NCBI GenBank assembly: GCA_034440575.1
Contig: JAOTOL010001641.1
Location: 682,001 to 746,000, forward strand
From: Imbricaverruca yamaguchii
Taxonomy: Eukaryota; Arthropoda; Thecostraca; Neoverrucidae
Reading direction: 5' to 3'
Length of the DNA stretch: 64,000 nt
Below the pieces are notes generated by a model. It did not search any database, was not told where the DNA came from, and was given only the letters and a program-made list of their open reading frames with translations. Numbering within the stretch: position 1 is the first letter of the stretch; every line of letters begins with the position of its first letter. The position numbers were made by a program, and so were the translations under genes. Shown one piece after another: positions 1-11,809 of the stretch.

Positions 1-1711
1 CCATTTTGCTTACTATCGAGTGACGTCACGCGTGAATAATCCCCCGAGGGCATTTAAAGAAAGTGTATTTTCTCCACGAATTTGGCATTTTCAACATTCA
101 ATATAAGCATTCTTGAACTCAGCTTAAGTGTTTACACCGGAAACCAACGCTGACCAAATTTGTGTACCGGACCCATTATGAGTATATTTACTTGACCACA
201 GCAGCTCATTGGCAAATAGTTACCAACTTAAGAAAACCACCCTCAGATGAGGAAAATAAATATTTTCTAAAGAAGATAATGTTGTGGATTCCAAAAATCC
301 AGGAGCAGCCTACTTTCCCAAATACATGCCTACCTCATTTGACATACAACAGTTGTGGAAAACATAGCTTTTTCTAGGCAAGTTAGACCCAAAGCCAAGC
401 ACAGCACTGCATCCTTGCTTAATTGTATTGAATTGTAAAGTAAATGGATTATTAATCATGCATGCATGCTCGAACATTGATGTACAATACCATTCTTATT
501 CCAGAAATACCTTTCTGAAACGTTTCATGAGTTTCAGTCTGATTACAAAGAGTATGAATTCAACATCTAGATATGATGTTTGAATGTAACACATCTCTGT
601 TTCATGTGGCATGTCTTACTGTGCAGTACCTCTGCATAGAAGTGGAACTGGGGCAAGCAAATTTAGTTTTAAAAAAATCTGATTACACCATTTGGATCAG
701 GATACTGCTTAAGCAAAGTGTGTTGGCACATGATAAAACATGTTTTTGGAGAGCTTGAATGGGAGAACCAAGAGTATGCTCCAAACATTTCCAAGAAATT
801 AATAACAAAAGAAAGCTAAAAAGACTGCCTGTATCTGTATCTTTGCAGAAAAGCATGTCTCCTGCAATCAGCTGTTCCCAACCTAATATGCCCACGATCC
901 AAAACCCTTGGTAATACTGAAGCTTCATGATGTTATTGCTGTTTTTGTCACTTGTGTGATCACCTTGTTTTGTTTTGCCTGTTTTGTTTGTATGTTTGCC
1001 ACGTTTTTCCTGTACCAAACAAAAAGATGGAAAGGCCTGGTCAGGTTAATGTTCTTTTATTTGAAGTTTTTGATTAGGTTACCTTGCAATTTGTAAAGTT
1101 TGAATAATACTTTTTTAAATATGACTTGTTTGAATGCTGTCTTTGGTATTATTTTGCTTTTCAACCAAGATTAAGCTTATGCAATGTAAATGCTTGGGTA
1201 AATTATCTTTCTCGTGCTAATAAGCATGCATTCATGCATTTTTATCAAAACCTTGTTTGTGACGAAAAATGGCAAATTGTGTGCTTGCTAATATCAAAAT
1301 GCATTCTTATTGCAAATAAATAATCATGGTAAAACCCTCATGTCAACCATTTACCACTAAGTTATAGGTGCAATAAGCTAAGGTCAGAGTTAAGAAAACT
1401 GAATTATTTGCATGAGATTTGTTGACTGAAATGGTGGACCTATGAGCCACATCTTTACAGATTCTAATATCTGTCGTAATAAATACAGATAAAACAATGT
1501 ATTTATTTACGTAATTGGCATATCAATCAGGTACATTTACATCGTAACAAGTGTTTCCCCCTATTGTTGAAGGCATTGTGTGCTGGATATAAAAATACAA
1601 TATGTGTGCACATCTTCTCTGCTATAGCTGAAAAATGAGTCTGGAATACGAACATAGGTATGCCTTATTGCTGATAAATGGCATTCTTCTTGCCACATGA
1701 ACACAGGTATG
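1..1711. other. AT-rich intergenic DNA, no gene recognised
   Basis: All open frames here are short and their translations look random, with no recognisable domain. I see no tRNA-like boxes and no repeat shared with the rest of the window. The sequence is AT-rich with scattered ATGCATGC-type words. Confidence 0.6.
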
Positions 1712-2011
1712 TTAGGGTGTGTCACGAAGGACCTTTTTTGGAAATTGCACTTTGCTTAGTGAAATTATCGTGCAGATCACATAAAAAACCTGTGGTCGAA
1801 ACCAAATCGAAATCAAACAACAAACAAAATATGCGACAGGCCGATAAAGAAACAAATTTTCCGGGCGCCCGGCGTTGAAGTCTCCAGTGATGGCGCTCCG
1901 TTGCGATTGGCATCCACATCACGCGTCCGGCCACCGTCGGAGCGCCGCCGCGGCGCTGTGACGAAAAAGGCAAAAGTCGGTGCTGTGGATTACTGGTGAA
2001 TGGATTCTGGT
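1712..2011 (+). repeat. Left terminal inverted repeat of the transposon
   Basis: This pairs with 4589-4879. The best-kept stretches are the outer TTAGGGTGTGTC, GCTTAGTGAAATTATCG, the GC-rich block around the GGGCGCCCGG palindrome, the GGAGCGCC block, and the inner end GGATTCTGGT (2002-2011). The divergence is mostly point changes and small indels, so both ends have aged in place. An open frame on either strand here reflects TIR sequence, not a gene. Confidence 0.85.
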
Positions 2012-2420
2012 GATGAAGCTCATTAATAAAACTCAATGGAAGTGTTTAGTGGGGTGAAAGGCTTTTGATAAGCACCAGTCGCTTAATAAGTTGCCTGGAT
2101 ATCTGACGCATGAAAGAAAGGCTCACTTTACGTCACTTGTTCGTTCCATTTTCAATCAGTAGATCTATCGGCGTACAATGCTAATATTTTCACTTTTGAA
2201 AGCTTGAACATCTTCAAAATTCCTCGTCTGTTTACATCGAAGACCAATTAAATCATTCTGAGACACTTGCTATCTTATTGTTATGACAAATAGACCAGGC
2301 GAAATTGGCATCATGCTCCGTTCCACTACAACCGAAGGAGACGGGCATACAGCGACGTCACCTTTTGTACGAGCGGCCACATTTTTTGTACGAACTATCA
2401 TTTTAAACTGTACTACTTGT

Positions 2421-4421
2421 CTACATGCTCGACAGAAAACCCGACATGAAATGCTTTTTGCTGCTGAGCACTGGCATTGCCGACCTGTGTTTCAACTTCG
2501 CCACAATGTAACCGTGGCGGGCCTCTTCACCAATTACCTTCAAAGACGCCTCGGTCACCACTTTCACCATCCGTTCCACCGTCTGACTGTGCACGGGGTA
2601 TGGCGGTACTTCGAGAGGACTCGCGATGATGTCTAGTAAGTCATCATCGGACAGTTGTTGCGTCAAGGACGGCTCGGTTATCACCTCATTACACCAATCA
2701 ATCAGCTCCATGATGCTGTTTGCCCCCATATTCACTTTTGGAAGCTTGAACTTCCGCACTTCGTCAGTATCACTACCGACTTGAGTTCTGCGACACTGCT
2801 GGACTTGAGTGACCGCCCTTTCCCGTGTGGCTTGATCTTGGCCCGCTGCCATTGCTAGCAGTACTGCCTCAGGGTGACACCAGTAGCTGTTGCGCTGTAT
2901 TACCGGCTGCACCATGGCCGCTATCTCAGGTCGCAAACTTTTGAGAAGTTGCACGCTGTGCAGCGCATTGCCAGGACCGTCAGAACATTTCCAGTTCTTC
3001 TTGATGCAGAACCACATGGGAGTATAGCGGCACACGATGAACTCCGCTAGCATTCTCAGACTGTCTGATGGCTGTTCGGTTGATATGTAGAGCCGGATAA
3101 TTCGCGCCGCCAGAGTCAGCCACCTGGAGTGGTTTAGTGGACCGATCTTCATTTTCGCAGTTCTATCTGAGATACTACTCAGAGCCCGTCTGGACACTAC
3201 GCGCCAGACTGTACAGAATAGCCTGGTCTGAACTTAGGTCACTGAAAATCTCCTGCGTCATTTCTGAAACATTTCCGTCATCGATTGGCTCAAAATCGAC
3301 CACTGGCAATGTTTCTACTGCGCCTGCAGCAGCCCGGCCAATCAGCCCACCAAACGACTTAGGTCCTGTTGTGACTCCATTTAACTGGCTAAATACTGCA
3401 CGAAGATTAAATTCATTTGCATGAAGTTGGCACACAAACCAGTGGGGCGTTTTTGTACGAGCTCAAACAAACGGATAACACCACCTTTTTGGCCAGTACT
3501 AACTCTCGTGCTGTCACAGCCAAGCACAGAAACATCCGCACCAAACTCATATGCCACGGCGTTCAGGTCCTGAAAAACGTCCTCCGCTTTCCCAGTCTGT
3601 GGGTTAAAATGTCCTAAATATGCACTGTCTGGCTCGGATACAACCACAATGTGCTCTTCCGTCTTCTTTGAACTGGCTGTCATAAGCATGTCGTCTTTTC
3701 TACCGTCGAAGTAGAGACCAGATACACGACCTGCATGATCCTCATGGCTTTGTGCTACTACCTCTCTTCTAATCCGATCCCTTGCTCGCCATACTTTTTT
3801 GCTATCCACTATGCAGTCCAAATCGTCAGAAGTGATCCGACCAATGTCCACTTGGAAACCGTTCATGATCGCAGCACACGCACGATTAGACACTCCGTAC
3901 CGATCTGCTGCTAGAGCCGTATTTAGCAGTTTGTCTGTGTTACTGTTCACCATATACTCTGACTCATTGACTACAGATGTGAGCGACGATGAATCTGTGG
4001 CGGAATCTTGGTCTGAATAGAATCTAGCTGGGCCATTCCAGAAGGTCCCGGTTGTGGTGATGTGACTCTGTCGGCGGTCAGTCAGACGCCTCCTTTCGTC
4101 CATGGCGCGTCGACGAGTGGTTTCACGGATATCTGCGGTGCCGATTTGCATTTGGCGAGGTCCTCTCTGGTCTTGGACAAAGGGAAACTCCATTCGTGGC
4201 ACTTTGTCGGCCATCGCACATTTGCAGCTATCGATATCGGCACATTTTCGCGATATCGCGATATCACATTTCAGCACATCGATATCAGATATCAGCACGG
4301 CTCGTGTCGCCGTCGTTAATAGGTTGTCCCAACTGCTGATAATCCCAGTTTCCCTTGAAACTTGAGTAACGAAAAGGAATAGGAGACTTGGATTGACTAA
4401 TAAAACAGGGATGTATGGCAT
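2421..4421 (-). pseudogene. Transposase-like protein, hAT-like layout, two frameshifts
   Basis: About 640 residues in three overlapping frames: 4421-3381, 3435-3175 and 3197-2421. The first two join if one missing base near 3440 is allowed for. The last two join if one extra base near 3183 is ignored. Visible motifs in order are RYGVSNRA, LYFDGRKD (first acidic site), LGCDSTRVSTGQKGG (second acidic site), CQLHANEFNLR (similar to the hAT C-x-x-H segment), LNHSRW, VIQRN, and a C-terminal HSQTVERMVKVVTEAS. These motifs recur in a large family annotated as uncharacterised proteins in arthropods and Hydra. Assignment to a hAT-related RNase H fold is my inference. The first ATG (4421) adds an unusual leader; the methionine of MADKVPRM near 4214 is the likelier start. 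It lies alone between the TIRs and is broken, so no active product is expected. Confidence 0.75.
4233..4293. promoter_or_regulatory. Cluster of five GATATC palindromes upstream of the transposase start
   Basis: GATATC occurs at 4233, 4252, 4260, 4281 and 4288. Several are embedded in longer palindromes of the form CGATATCG. They sit just upstream of the likely transposase start (minus strand, near 4214) and ~300 bp inside the right TIR. Subterminal repeated palindromes often bind transposase or act in a transposon promoter. That role is inference only. Confidence 0.4.
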
Positions 4422-4588
4422 GCGAAGCTATTTTGTGTCGTTAGTGCGTACGCAATTTATTCGAATGATGATTCATAGCACTGTGAAAGGTGGAGCACAG
4501 ACAAAGGAAAGTGGAGCGATCAGTCCTTCGGTGAAGTTTAATCTTTACAATCAGATATATCCCGGCTCCCCTGATCTGTTTTTGAATT

Positions 4589-4879
4589 ACCAGAATCCAT
4601 TCGTAAGTCATCCACAGCACCGACTGCCGCCTTTTTCGTCACAGCGCCGCGGCGGCGCTCCGACGGCGGCCGACGCGTGGTATTAAATGCCAATCGCAAC
4701 GGAGCGCCATCACTAGAGACTTCAACTCCGGGCGCCCGGCAAATTTGTTTCTTTATCGGCCTGTCGCATATTTTGTTTATTGTTTGATTTCGATTTGATT
4801 TCGACCACAGGTTTTTTTAGGTGATCTGCACGATAATTTCACTAAGCATAAGAAAAACCGTTCAGACGACACACCCTAA
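4589..4879 (-). repeat. Right terminal inverted repeat of the transposon
   Basis: Reverse complement of 1712-2011 with roughly 80-85% matching by eye. It begins ACCAGAATCC at 4589 and ends GACACACCCTAA at 4879. The transposase would be transcribed away from this end, so its promoter probably lies in or just inside this repeat. Confidence 0.85.
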
Positions 4880-5963
4880 TGTATATCCTTCTTGATGCAA
4901 CACAAGAAATATTTTGCAATGTGTGGCATTATATGTTTTTTTTTTCAAAGATGGTTTGACCATGATGGCTGGAAGTCCTGACCTGTGTTATTTAAGTATG
5001 TCTCACACTTAGTATATACAGAGGAGGTTATAATGAGATAACAAGTGAGTAATGCATATTAATTGATTCCTTTTGTTGACAATGATAGAATTTGTGTAAA
5101 ATTGTACAAATGCATAAGGGACTGGACCATTTTTATCAGTATTGTTTTTCTGGTGTTTTCTTGTGATTTAAATTAATTTGACAGCCATTTCTTTGGGAAA
5201 TGAAAACTTTCCAATATATATGTACTTCTGGTTCGCATACTTCTATCTTAGGTATCAGTCCAAGAAAAGAATATCAACATTTAGATACATTTTTCTAAAC
5301 AAGAAAATAAATTTGACAATACAGATGCATGCTATCCCACCTAAACATGAGATGGAAAACGATTTTGGGTGTGGTGGTACAGAATGAAAAATAGCATGCA
5401 ATAATAATAAATGAAAAGTAATATAACCTAATGAACCTAGCTTACTGATGGCCTAAAACCGACCGATGTTGAATCACATAAAGCACACTGCTATTGGATT
5501 GCTTGATGCCTACGGATGTTTGATTACCTAAATATGATTTTAAATTGTGATTTCCAAAAGAAATGGTAGAGGAAGACGTCAGCCTTCCACAGCCGCCGCC
5601 TGCCAGCGACCAACCAGGAGTAAGGAGATGGATGATGTACGCCTGGATTGGAAACTCCGCGTCGGCGCCTTTCATCTGCGCGTATCAGCGGCACCAACCT
5701 GCCACCTAGCGGAGGGTAAGTAAAAACATGGAAACACAGCCAGTTTTAGGCCGTGCGCGTGCGGGATTTCTGGGTGCGCATTTCGTATTGGCATTTTTCC
5801 AATTGATTCAGCCACCCTAGGAGGATTTCATCTGCTTTCCATGATAACGAATTGATCCAGGAACTTTACCGTTCTTTATTTATTGAATTCTTACAATCCG
5901 TTTCGAAGTTGTCATGATGCGAAGTGAAGGCGTCTGTGGGAGGGAGCCCATTTCGCCGTCCTC
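4880..5963. other. Intergenic DNA, no gene recognised
   Basis: AT-rich to ~5440, then more GC-rich. GGCCTAAAAC at 5450 reappears inverted at 5743-5752, so a ~300-bp foldback element is possible, but the arms match for only about a dozen bases. A GGGTAAGT at 5715-5722 resembles a splice donor, but no convincing exon precedes it. Confidence 0.4.
5699..5712 (-). promoter_or_regulatory. CTCF-like insulator motif
   Basis: On the minus strand the sequence reads CCGCTAGGTGGCAG, a close match to the conserved bilaterian CTCF core (CCNCNAGGTGGCAG-like). It lies in a small GC-rich patch. A single motif match can arise by chance, so this is only a candidate. Confidence 0.35.
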
Positions 5964-6158
5964 CGTGTTGCAGTTGCACCCAGTGTATGGCAAGCTGAAG
6001 AACTGATATGTGTCTGTGTTTGTGAAGTCGGTAGAGCGTAGCCTGTATGCTTACGCATACTCATCGTCCCACTACGGTGCTCGTGAGTAGTCTGTGCATG
6101 CATGATGTCGAGTTGTTCTCAGCCACAGATGTCACGATGAGGATGTTCCATTTATTCT
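5964..6158 (+). repeat. 195-bp dispersed repeat, copy 1
   Basis: Matches 11810-12004 almost end to end (about 88-90% by eye) in the same orientation. Shared stretches include GGTAGAGCGTAGCCTGTA, TCATCGTCCCACTACGGTG and GAGTTGTTCTCAGCCACAGA. It has no tRNA-like boxes and no coding signal. The flanks differ between copies, so this is a dispersed repeat and not part of a longer duplication. Confidence 0.75.
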
Positions 6159-6544
6159 TTGTCCACGTTGCGTCGAGCACCTGTCGGTGGCCAATATTCT
6201 TGACACATGCCGTCTCCTCGAAACGGAACGGCGCCGCTTTTTTGGAACCCCATCACCAACCCTGGTGGAACTATTGGGTGACGGTTCACAGTATGTCGCT
6301 GAACTCTTTTCATTCCTTTCTGCGGCTGAAGTTGGGATGGTGTGCTCACCCCAACAAAGGTAGCATGACATCGCAAAGTACTGTCGTGAAGGTCTTCGAT
6401 GCTTCGTATTTCACAATGCATTTCACCCCATAACGTGTCTTTTTCACTGATTTTCGCTTGCTTCCACTGTTTGATGATGTTATTTCCATTTCACCGTTTT
6501 ACTGATGATGCTGCTTGCACTTCGCTGTTTCACTGACGATATTA

Positions 6545-6600
6545 TGGGCGAATGATCAACGCATTCGATGCGCCCCTAAAACCCAATAACCAACCAAAAA
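6545..6600 (+). mobile_element. Micro-retroposon: LINE-type 3' hairpin plus tail
   Basis: GGGCG, a ~22-base loop region and CGCCC form the terminal stem. A tail beginning CTAAAACCCAATAACC follows. The 3' end of the LINE at 55.2-56.0 kb has the same arrangement. I do not see a clear target duplication at this copy. Confidence 0.55.
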
Positions 6601-7338
6601 CATTCCCAAGTGCCAGGAGCTCAACATGCGTGGTAGCCGGCAACCGATCGACTCCGCGGCGATTCGGCCCGGTCATAGTCTGCAGTCAGGCGGCGTCACC
6701 TGCTGTAAGACTCATTGCTCCGGTGGAGCGATCTGTGATGAACTTGAACGTTTAATCTGTTATTTCCTAATCCAATGTGCAGTCAATCCGTCCACGCCCC
6801 CAAACGTCCCAAGATCAAGGGAAAGTGTACATACGTGATCCGGAACTTGAAGCAAAATCTAAGCAACTTTATAGGAAAAAGTGCATAGCAAGCATACCTT
6901 AGGCCAAAATCACGCGAACGGCTCATCCTATAGTTGCACAGTTTACATGATTGCATCCAAACTGTACATAGTTGGACACGCGCACGCCATGCTCCTGCAG
7001 CACATCTATATTACCGAAATGCGACATCGAAAGCTGGTTTGAAGACATTTGGAGCTGATAGATATCTTAGAAACAAGACTGAAAAGCTCCCGTATCGCAG
7101 AAAACTAAAAGAACGCACACTGGGATTACCAAGGAACATTTTCCAGATCAATTATCGTGTATTTTGAGTAAAAGTACGCCCCAGGCTCGCACCCAGAAGA
7201 GTGTGGGGGTTCCAGCGAACACGAAGCTTATGGGATAGGCACGGCCCCCACTGCTCGCGCATGACATTTGAACATTTGGTGATATGTGACGGAACTGGAA
7301 CTGGCAACATCAGCTGCATGGGCCCGCAAGGAACCGTG
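6601..7338. other. Intergenic DNA, no gene recognised
   Basis: Moderately GC-rich sequence with only short open frames and no recognisable motifs. It ends at the family B MITE. Confidence 0.5.
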
Positions 7339-8304
7339 TTAGCATGCGCCCTGGAGGGCTTCTGAAAATTACGAGCATTGGAGGGAATGGGGCGGATAAC
7401 GCCCCCTTAAGATCTTGGCTCCTATTGGATCTAGAGTAACGAAATTATTATGGTGGATTGGTATGGTAATGAACTCTATCGTGGGCAAGTTTCATGACCT
7501 TAGGTCGATATCCTCAAGGTCAAATGAGGTTACATATGTCAAAGTTCCCTTGTTTTGCATGACTTGGATCGTCATTGTTATATAGTGCTGTGATGATATT
7601 TAAATGATCCAAAATTGGCATCAATGATGTTTTGGAAATTACTAAAAATGCAGCACAGATGCCAGACCCGGCAGTTGACCTCAGGTCACCTATATATCAG
7701 CACTTTATCAGGTCAGTTACCTGTTCCAGTACTGAAACCGGACCGCCCTCCCGACTGCTCCGTCGGGCGGCTCGGCGCAATCGGCTTCGCGAAGAATGGA
7801 GTGAAGCATATGAAGGTATGGAAACGTCTAGGTACAAAATAACAAAGAGTCTTCAGGATGTGTAAGTGACATCAGTCGCAAACAGTCGTTTATATTTATG
7901 ACAACATTCCAGTTGACCATGATTGGTTCCATTAGCCTGTCATGAACTTGACCTGACTTGATCTCGGTGACCCAACATGACCTTGAAGCTGTATAACATA
8001 ACAATATACATCAAAGAACTCGCTAGTGTTGACAAGAAATCTTCCCTTTTGCCAATACATAGGAAGCGCATCAACGCCGATTTTTGTGGTCTGGCATTAC
8101 GAAATGTTTTGATCTTAACGCCATCTAAATCGAAAAAGAATTAGAAAAAATCGGTGGATTTCCATTGTTTTTGCTTTAAACGACGCGCCGGACATTTATA
8201 AACAGGTACACAAAAATGGTGTATGTGGATCGGTAAAATCTGGAGTTATGTACGAAAAAGCTGAGGGGTGGGCGGATTTCGCCCCCACCAGTGCGCGTGT
8301 GAAA
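7339..8304 (+). mobile_element. Family B TTAA MITE, copy 1
   Basis: Collinear with 52314-53272. The ends are degenerate: TTAGCATGCGCCCTGG at the left where the family has TTAACACGCGCCCTGG, and GTGCGCGTGTGAA at the right where TTAA is expected. Internal landmarks shared with other copies are the GC-rich CGGGCGGCTCGGCGCAATCG block and the AGTTATGTACGAAAAA segment near the right end. TCAAGGTCA is present at 7514-7522. It has no coding capacity; chance ORFs near 7615-7865 are internal to the repeat. Confidence 0.8.
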
Positions 8305-9347
8305 TGACCAAATCTGAGACCCTATGCCATATTTACTATGCGGTCAATCAGAGGCCAACCAGGGGACACAAGTGGTGGGTAGCACGGGAAGAGAGTAAAG
8401 TACGGAATACCTCTCCCACACAGCGTTCAGCACCATTTAGACCGTTCAGATTTTTCAGACCCAGAAAAACAGGCTCTACATAGCACGAGTACTAGTTGAT
8501 TGTATGCGATGCTAATAGTTGATATATTTGATTAAGCCGCAGTACATCAGCAACATAAAACGGACCGGCCTTCTTGATAAGCGTCTAACGCACAGCCCAG
8601 GCCGTCAGCGCCGACGTCAGCACGCAGCCGTCCTCCATGATTCGATCCCCGGTATGGCAGCCCGATCACCAACGTCCGGTGATATAATGCAAGATAACTA
8701 GAGACAACAGGTACTCCAAACTTGGCTGTTCTAGTATAGTTAGTTTAAACTAGACAAAACCTACGCCAAGTGACGTCATATACCAGACGCGCTTTTTTAT
8801 TCCAGAATACTGCTGAATTATATTCTAGTTTTGGACTATACCAATAAATATACTACATATGGTGCTTTCATTTTAGCACAATTATGGCGCTTTTCTCACG
8901 ATTAGTTTCCCCGTTGGTTGTAAAGCATATCAGTCATTCATTGAAGCTTGAATATTCTATCTTATTCTGCTAGCGTGCCGGTGGCTTTGAACCGAAAGGC
9001 ACCATCCGCAAAATTAATTTATCCATGGCGTGGTTGATATTGAGAACACACCTCAGACAATTTATGTGAATTAAGGCCTTATACCAACAATGTCAACTTG
9101 GTCAGCATATCATTGATGCAATCTGGTGATAATGTTAGCATGTGTGTTGATCCCCTGTCAGTTATCATATTGTTTCTGTGTGCTATATGTAATCATGCCA
9201 TACTGTGCCATTCACCAACTTGTGGACAATTTGGTAATTGCTTGCCCATTGTATCATGGCTGGGCAGTAGTGGTAGTAGGGTAAGAGGGAGTTTCCAAAC
9301 ACTTAATGCATGGAACAAATTGCTCTACTGCTGCTTTTGTGTGGCCA
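8305..9347. other. Intergenic DNA, no gene recognised
   Basis: A B-box-like GATTCGATCCCCGG lies near 8639, but there is no good A box at the right distance upstream. No other feature is supportable. Confidence 0.4.
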
Positions 9348-9575
9348 AACCAGTAATTATACTGTTTACTGAATTTAAAAAAATGAAGATGGTATCCATT
9401 TTCAGATGGTTCTCTCTATCAAAGTCATCTAACCACTCACATAGAGCTACTTTAAAACATATAATTGTTTTGTAGTGTTGTGCCATATTCTGAACATGAA
9501 AGTGGTTATGCAGGATTACTTCACTGTAGCTGTTGTGGTACCAATTATTAGTAGCCACTAAAAATACTGGTTTAA
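9348..9575 (+). repeat. ~230-bp old dispersed repeat, forward copy
   Basis: Matches the reverse complement of 17115-17345 at about 75% by eye. Landmarks are CCAGTAATTATACTG, TTTTGTAGTGTTGTGCCATA and TAGTAGCCACTAAAAA. Open frames on both strands here are not conserved between the copies, so it is not coding. Confidence 0.6.
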
Positions 9576-11225
9576 TTGCCAAAAATATCAGACCTGAAAG
9601 TAAATTTTCAGGGAAATATGTGCTTTTTAGTTAATATTTGACTTCTTGATTTCCCTTTCCAATGCAAAGTTGATTGATGTGGTTAAAATGTGACCACTCT
9701 CACCTGTACTGTGTGAGATGTGATTTAAGGTTTCATTATTGCAGTTTTGAGTGTTTCCAAGTGACGTGTTGCACATTTTTACCTAGGCAAAGCTAAAATG
9801 AGGTTGGGATAAGTTTGGCATTTCTTTAGCTTCCTCAATTTTCAGATTGAATTGTTCATGAATGTGATTCTTTTAAATTGGAAGCTAATTTATGTTCCCT
9901 TCTGAAAAGAGGCAAGGCTGGAGCTGTGTGAGGTTTTTACAATTGCACCTGCAGAAGAAGATTTGCATTTTAGTTGAGGTGACATTTCAAGAAAAAATTG
10001 TAAATGCATGTTTCTGAATGTCATTAAGATGATATGACCATTTTATTCCAGCACAAATGCATGCTTTTCAGTTTGTAAGTGAAGTAATGTGAAATGTGTT
10101 GCTTTGAGTGGGGTAATTGGTAATGAAGGATAATGTTAAATGTATAAACAGTGCATCCAAACCAATGTCATCCATTGAATATCTTTGATATCACATATGC
10201 AACGATGCTGGTTGAGTTGTCACCACAATCCTTCCCCAGTCCAAACCTAACCTACCTCTTTTTCAGGAAAAACACTGTTGTTTCTATTCTATCCTACAAA
10301 TTCCAAAAACCTTCATATTTATATATAAGAAGCCCAAATGAAGACAATTTATTTAGACATGTATGGACTGAAATTCTTGAAGCTTACTAGCAACTTCTTC
10401 CCAGTATCCTAAAAATAATTTTCCATAAACTGTGTTGAATGAAGAACAAGGCTACTTGGGAGTAGTGAAAGACCAAAAGAAGACAGGATAGGCAGTCATG
10501 CACGGAAAGCCAAAACCAGGTTTAATTATACCAAAAATTGAATACATATATTTGCATGTGGCTATTTCTAATATTTTTATCATGATATTCCAGCAGAATA
10601 ATGGCCAGCCCTTTCTACATGGAGTAAGGATAACAGATTCAGCCTAGGATACAAAATTTATGCTTCCATTAACTGAGTTTCCATGTCACGAGGTGAATTA
10701 ATATACCGTGCACAATTGATGTGAGTGTGTAATTAAGGTACAATGGATCTACCATTTCCTTCGTGAATCACGTTCAACATCCAGAATACAATATCAGTAG
10801 GTTTTAGATGACCGAACATGAGTATGTTTTAGGAGGTCCAACATCAGTTGTTAGGTTAGATTCAGTTAGGATATTTTTGTAATGTGACATCAGTGTTCTT
10901 TGTTAGCCACCAAAAACCCCATTTCCCCACATTTTCCATATTTTCCATATTATTCCATATTCTCCCCACACTTTCCATAACCTCTTACGTCTTATTGCGT
11001 GGGGGATTGCATGTACTGTCATTGTCAACATTAGTGTTTTCCTAGTGTTGGAAAAATCTTAGTTGAATGATGTTAATGTTATTTTTGAGTGAAATTACTT
11101 TTTTTTTCTAGATATCAGCACATGAACTTGAACTGCCGATTTGCTGAGATTTCATTTCCCGTTGAAATGAATATCAGCTTCCTTCAAATCACATCAGATA
11201 ATGATGTGAATTGAAGGAATGTTAA
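9576..11225. other. AT-rich, CpG-poor DNA with decayed repeats
   Basis: Contains faint copies of a very old interspersed repeat recognised by words such as ATGCATGCTTTTCAGTTTG and TGACCACTC, which recur near 10055, 20470, 31360, 32390 and 32960. A short TTTTCCATA-type tandem lies at 10925-10980. No gene is seen. Confidence 0.45.
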
Positions 11226-11708
11226 ATGCTAAACGTGACGGTGGGGGGGGGGGGAATGATGTGTGGCCTGGTCCATGGCCAGAAAGAAACCAGCGGACCG
11301 ATCGCTGGACACCCATTTGCGTATCCCGAAGATGAACCACGAGAAGCGTTCTGGACTCATCTCCTAAGCCTTAGCGGCCTGACGGTCCCCACCGAGGAAT
11401 TCTTCCACACATTCAGAGAGATGGATGCAGCGTTTTGTGTTCACCATGCCCAAGAACCCAACAATCTCAGCAGACATCCAAAGGTCATTGAAAGTTTCCG
11501 CCAGGTGTTGGAATCCAGATTCAATTCCAGAGATAAAATATAATTAAGTGCTTTGCGAGGATACGGACATTTATTCATCTCGGGCTGGTGAACAAGGTGA
11601 ACGTCGCCAAGCTCGCAAAACGGCAGCAGCGGAAAGCCGAGCAGTTTGTTCAGCGACTGCGAAGTATGGGCCGCACTTGGGCGATACTTCACATTCAGAT
11701 CAGTGTTT
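11226..11708 (+). pseudogene. Unrecognised coding-like remnant, frames broken
   Basis: The open frame 11226-11543 has a protein-like composition after its poly-G start, for example GHPFAYPEDEPREAFW and FFHTFREMDAAFCV. A different frame from ~11552 to a TGA at 11706-11708 reads as a basic helix-like segment, including LVNKVNVAKLAKRQQRKAEQ. Together they look like an old coding unit with a frameshift, perhaps the tail of a transposase or a processed gene. I do not recognise the family. A copy of the 195-bp repeat begins ~100 bp downstream, which hints that both belong to one element. The poly-G run at 11242-11252 is inside this segment. Confidence 0.3.
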
Positions 11709-11809
11709 GAATCTTTCATTGTTTGGACGTATTGGTGCATCACCTGCTGTTGATCATATAGCAGCATATCAGGACTTTCTACACAAATATTACACGAGAC
11801 TAAACGTAC

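Larger units (their letters stand above)
1712..4879 (-). mobile_element. DNA transposon with ~300-bp terminal inverted repeats
   Basis: A 3.17-kb element bounded by TTAGGGTGTGTC at 1712-1723 and its reverse complement at 4868-4879. Long inverted ends (1712-2011 and 4589-4879) enclose one gene on the minus strand. The gene resembles a widespread arthropod/cnidarian transposase-like family with a hAT-like layout. The target duplication is unclear: GTAT occurs one base outside each end (1707-1710 and 4881-4884), which would fit a 4-bp duplication, but no clean 8-bp hAT-type duplication is visible. The element is probably now immobile, because the gene carries two frameshifts. Confidence 0.8.

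Noticed and set aside
2283..2636. 117-codon plus-strand open frame
   Set aside because: Antisense shadow of the transposase pseudogene.
8560..8660. tRNA or SINE suggested by a B-box-like GATTCGATCCCCGG
   Set aside because: No A box at a suitable distance and no cloverleaf.
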